DNA from: Rhodanobacteraceae bacterium
Lineage (GTDB): Bacteria > Pseudomonadota > Gammaproteobacteria > Xanthomonadales > Rhodanobacteraceae
NCBI GenBank assembly: GCA_012270595.1
Contig: JAAXIA010000108.1
Location: forward strand, 1 to 7,235
Reading direction: 5' to 3'
DNA length: 7,235 nucleotides
Each line of letters begins with the position of its first letter. The stretch's first letter is position 1. Shown here piece after piece: positions 7,190 to 7,235 of the stretch. The position numbers and the translations under genes were made by a program. The notes under the pieces were generated by a model, which worked only from the letters and a program-made list of their open reading frames with translations, did not search any database and was not told where the DNA came from.

Positions 7190-7235
7190 GTGAGCGATCA
7201 GGCCATCCTGCCGAAAATTGCCATCACGGCGGGGG
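7190..7235 (+). CDS. pdxA: 4-hydroxythreonine-4-phosphate dehydrogenase PdxA (first 15 codons, cut by window edge)
   Basis: The last bases encode V/M-S-D-Q-A-I-L-P-K-I-A-I-T-A-G, the start of PdxA (family pattern I-A-I-T-A-G-E-P-A-G-I-G, the first nucleotide-binding strand). PdxA oxidises 4-phosphohydroxy-L-threonine in the cytoplasm in pyridoxal phosphate synthesis. It commonly follows surA, which supports the call. GTG 7190 is the only start in this frame after the TGA at 7169-7171, yet no Shine-Dalgarno sequence precedes it. A frame opened by ATG 7161, overlapping the surA stop, reads M-M-P-D-K-N-M-S-Q-T and ends at a TGA at 7191-7193. One added base near 7190 would fuse it to the PdxA frame, so the true start may be 7161. 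Only about 5% of the protein is visible. Confidence 0.75.
   Translation, partial: MSDQAILPKIAITAG

Noticed and set aside
1..7235. Novel mobile, defence or biosynthetic system
   Set aside because: All substantial coding sequence belongs to recognised housekeeping families; no transposase, integrase, inverted terminal repeats, repeat-spacer array or tRNA-like fold was seen.

Overview
The window is an ordinary chromosomal stretch from a gammaproteobacterium. The order lptD-surA-pdxA, the protein sequences (a two-domain SurA, an LptD with the paired-cysteine pattern) and the CtaA/Cox15-CyoE pair fit the Xanthomonadales group best. That placement is inference from recognised protein families; no marker gene settles it. 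Nothing here looks like phage, plasmid, insertion sequence, CRISPR or a novel defence or biosynthetic system.

Layout: positions 1-288 (minus strand) hold the first 96 codons of an aldehyde dehydrogenase of the coniferyl-aldehyde-dehydrogenase type, cut by the window edge. A divergent gap of about 135 bp follows. Next comes a heme A pathway operon on the plus strand: ctaA/cox15 (heme A synthase, broken by an apparent one-base deletion near 1420-1430) and cyoE (heme O synthase), joined by an ATGA stop/start overlap at 1599-1602. A 325-bp stretch without a supported gene separates cyoE from a convergent msrB on the minus strand. msrB diverges from an envelope biogenesis operon on the plus strand: lptD, surA and the first 15 codons of pdxA.

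How the genes work together: CyoE farnesylates heme B to heme O and Cox15/CtaA oxidises heme O to heme A for aa3-type terminal oxidases. LptD is the outer-membrane LPS translocon barrel and SurA is the periplasmic chaperone that helps such barrels fold; the two are commonly co-transcribed. PdxA belongs to pyridoxal phosphate synthesis and commonly follows surA. MsrB repairs oxidised methionine.

Points worth a second look are the ctaA frameshift, a lipobox-like signal peptide in SurA built on an 18-bp tandem duplication, the missing classical recycling cysteine in MsrB with candidate replacements near its N terminus, and a possible second one-base deletion at the start of pdxA.
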